From: Pseudomonadota bacterium
GTDB lineage: Bacteria; Pseudomonadota; Gammaproteobacteria; Steroidobacterales; Steroidobacteraceae
Direction of reading: 5' to 3'
DNA length: 6,443 nt
NCBI GenBank assembly: GCA_021792815.1
Contig: JAJYTX010000172.1
Coordinates: 1 to 6,443 of the forward strand
In this document: positions 6,079 through 6,443 of the stretch, piece after piece
Layout of the letters: every line of letters starts with the position of its first letter
Position numbering within the stretch: the first letter of the stretch is position 1
Notes under the pieces: model-generated
Seen by the model: only the letters and a program-made list of their open reading frames with translations
Databases searched by the model: none
What the model was told of the DNA's origin: nothing
Translations under genes and position numbers: made by a program

Positions 6079-6443
6079 GTGAGTACGGACCCGATGAGCG
6101 CAGCAGCAACGACACCCGGGATAGTGGCGGTGCTGTTCTTCGCGACATTGGTACGCTCGACCCTCGGTTTCGGCGAGGCATTGATCGCGGTGCCCCTGCT
6201 TGCTCTTTTCATCCCGATACAGGTGGCCGTTCCGGTCGTCGTTTTGATCTCGGTCACAGTGGCCACTCTGGTTCTGATCCAGGACTGGCGGCACGTGCAG
6301 CTGCGCAGCGCCGGCTGGCTGGTCGCCTCGACGTTGATCGGGACACCGCTGGGTCTGCTGCTTCTGACGCGGGCACCCGCCGCAGTCGTCAAGGACTGCC
6401 TCGGCCTGGTTCTGGCCGGATTCGCCACGTACTCCCTGCTGTA
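6079..6443 (+). CDS. TauE/SafE family (DUF81) permease, C-terminus cut by window edge
   Basis: This is the N-terminal 121 residues of an inner-membrane permease; the family is usually 240-270 residues, so about half is missing. Characterised members export sulfite, sulfoacetate or related anions; the substrate here cannot be read from the sequence. The first membrane helix carries VRSTLGFGEALIAVPLLAL (about residues 25-43), the hallmark N-terminal repeat motif. Further hydrophobic stretches lie at about 44-67, 80-96 and 104-121, with the conserved QDWRHV and GTPLGLLLL between them. GTG 6079 is chosen because GGGA lies 8 bases upstream; ATG 6094, in the same frame and five codons later, is almost as likely and would drop only MSTDP. 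It follows DUF1345 by about 140 bases on the same strand, so co-transcription is possible. Confidence 0.88.
   Translation, partial: MSTDPMSAAATTPGIVAVLFFATLVRSTLGFGEALIAVPLLALFIPIQVAVPVVVLISVTVATLVLIQDWRHVQLRSAGWLVASTLIGTPLGLLLLTRAPAAVVKDCLGLVLAGFATYSLL

Noticed and set aside
5481..6428. Minus-strand open frame of 315 codons
   Set aside because: It is antisense to both DUF1345 and the TauE/SafE gene, has Arg/Thr/Ser-rich composition and no domain.
1..6443. A defence, toxin-antitoxin or biosynthetic system formed by the six genes
   Set aside because: The genes are common housekeeping, stress and transport families with wide spacing and mixed orientation; nothing in their motifs or arrangement supports a joint new system.

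Overview
The window is GC-rich, gene-dense bacterial chromosome. The gene families and the codon pattern point to a high-GC proteobacterium, but no marker gene allows a finer placement. I found no RNA gene, insertion sequence, CRISPR array or phage gene. Six protein-coding genes are supported, and two of them run off the window edges.

Layout: four genes lie on the minus strand and fill positions 1 to about 4981. Read in transcription order (right to left), they are an OsmC/YhfA-like protein, a soluble GAF-type hybrid histidine kinase with a C-terminal receiver domain, a class I SAM-dependent methyltransferase, and a BT1-type (folate/biopterin transporter family) major facilitator that is cut by the left edge. 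The gaps between them are wide (457, 190 and 426 bases), so they look like separate transcription units or a loose cluster rather than a tight operon. A divergent region of about 310 bases separates OsmC from two plus-strand membrane-protein genes. These are a DUF1345 protein and, about 140 bases on, a TauE/SafE-type permease cut by the right edge.

How they may work together: the content reads as sensing, stress protection and transport (a cytoplasmic GAF sensor kinase, a thiol-dependent peroxide-type detoxification protein, and two or three membrane transport-like proteins). No shared pathway is demonstrated by the sequence. The kinase has no partner regulator in the window.

I see no convincing new multi-gene system. 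The points most worth a second look are small. The DUF1345 gene has clear family sequence upstream of its first ATG but no ATG, GTG or TTG start for it; an ATC codon sits exactly where a Shine-Dalgarno sequence would place the start. A hairpin overlaps the likely ribosome binding site of the TauE gene. Several unassigned dyad-symmetric sites lie in the wide intergenic gaps.
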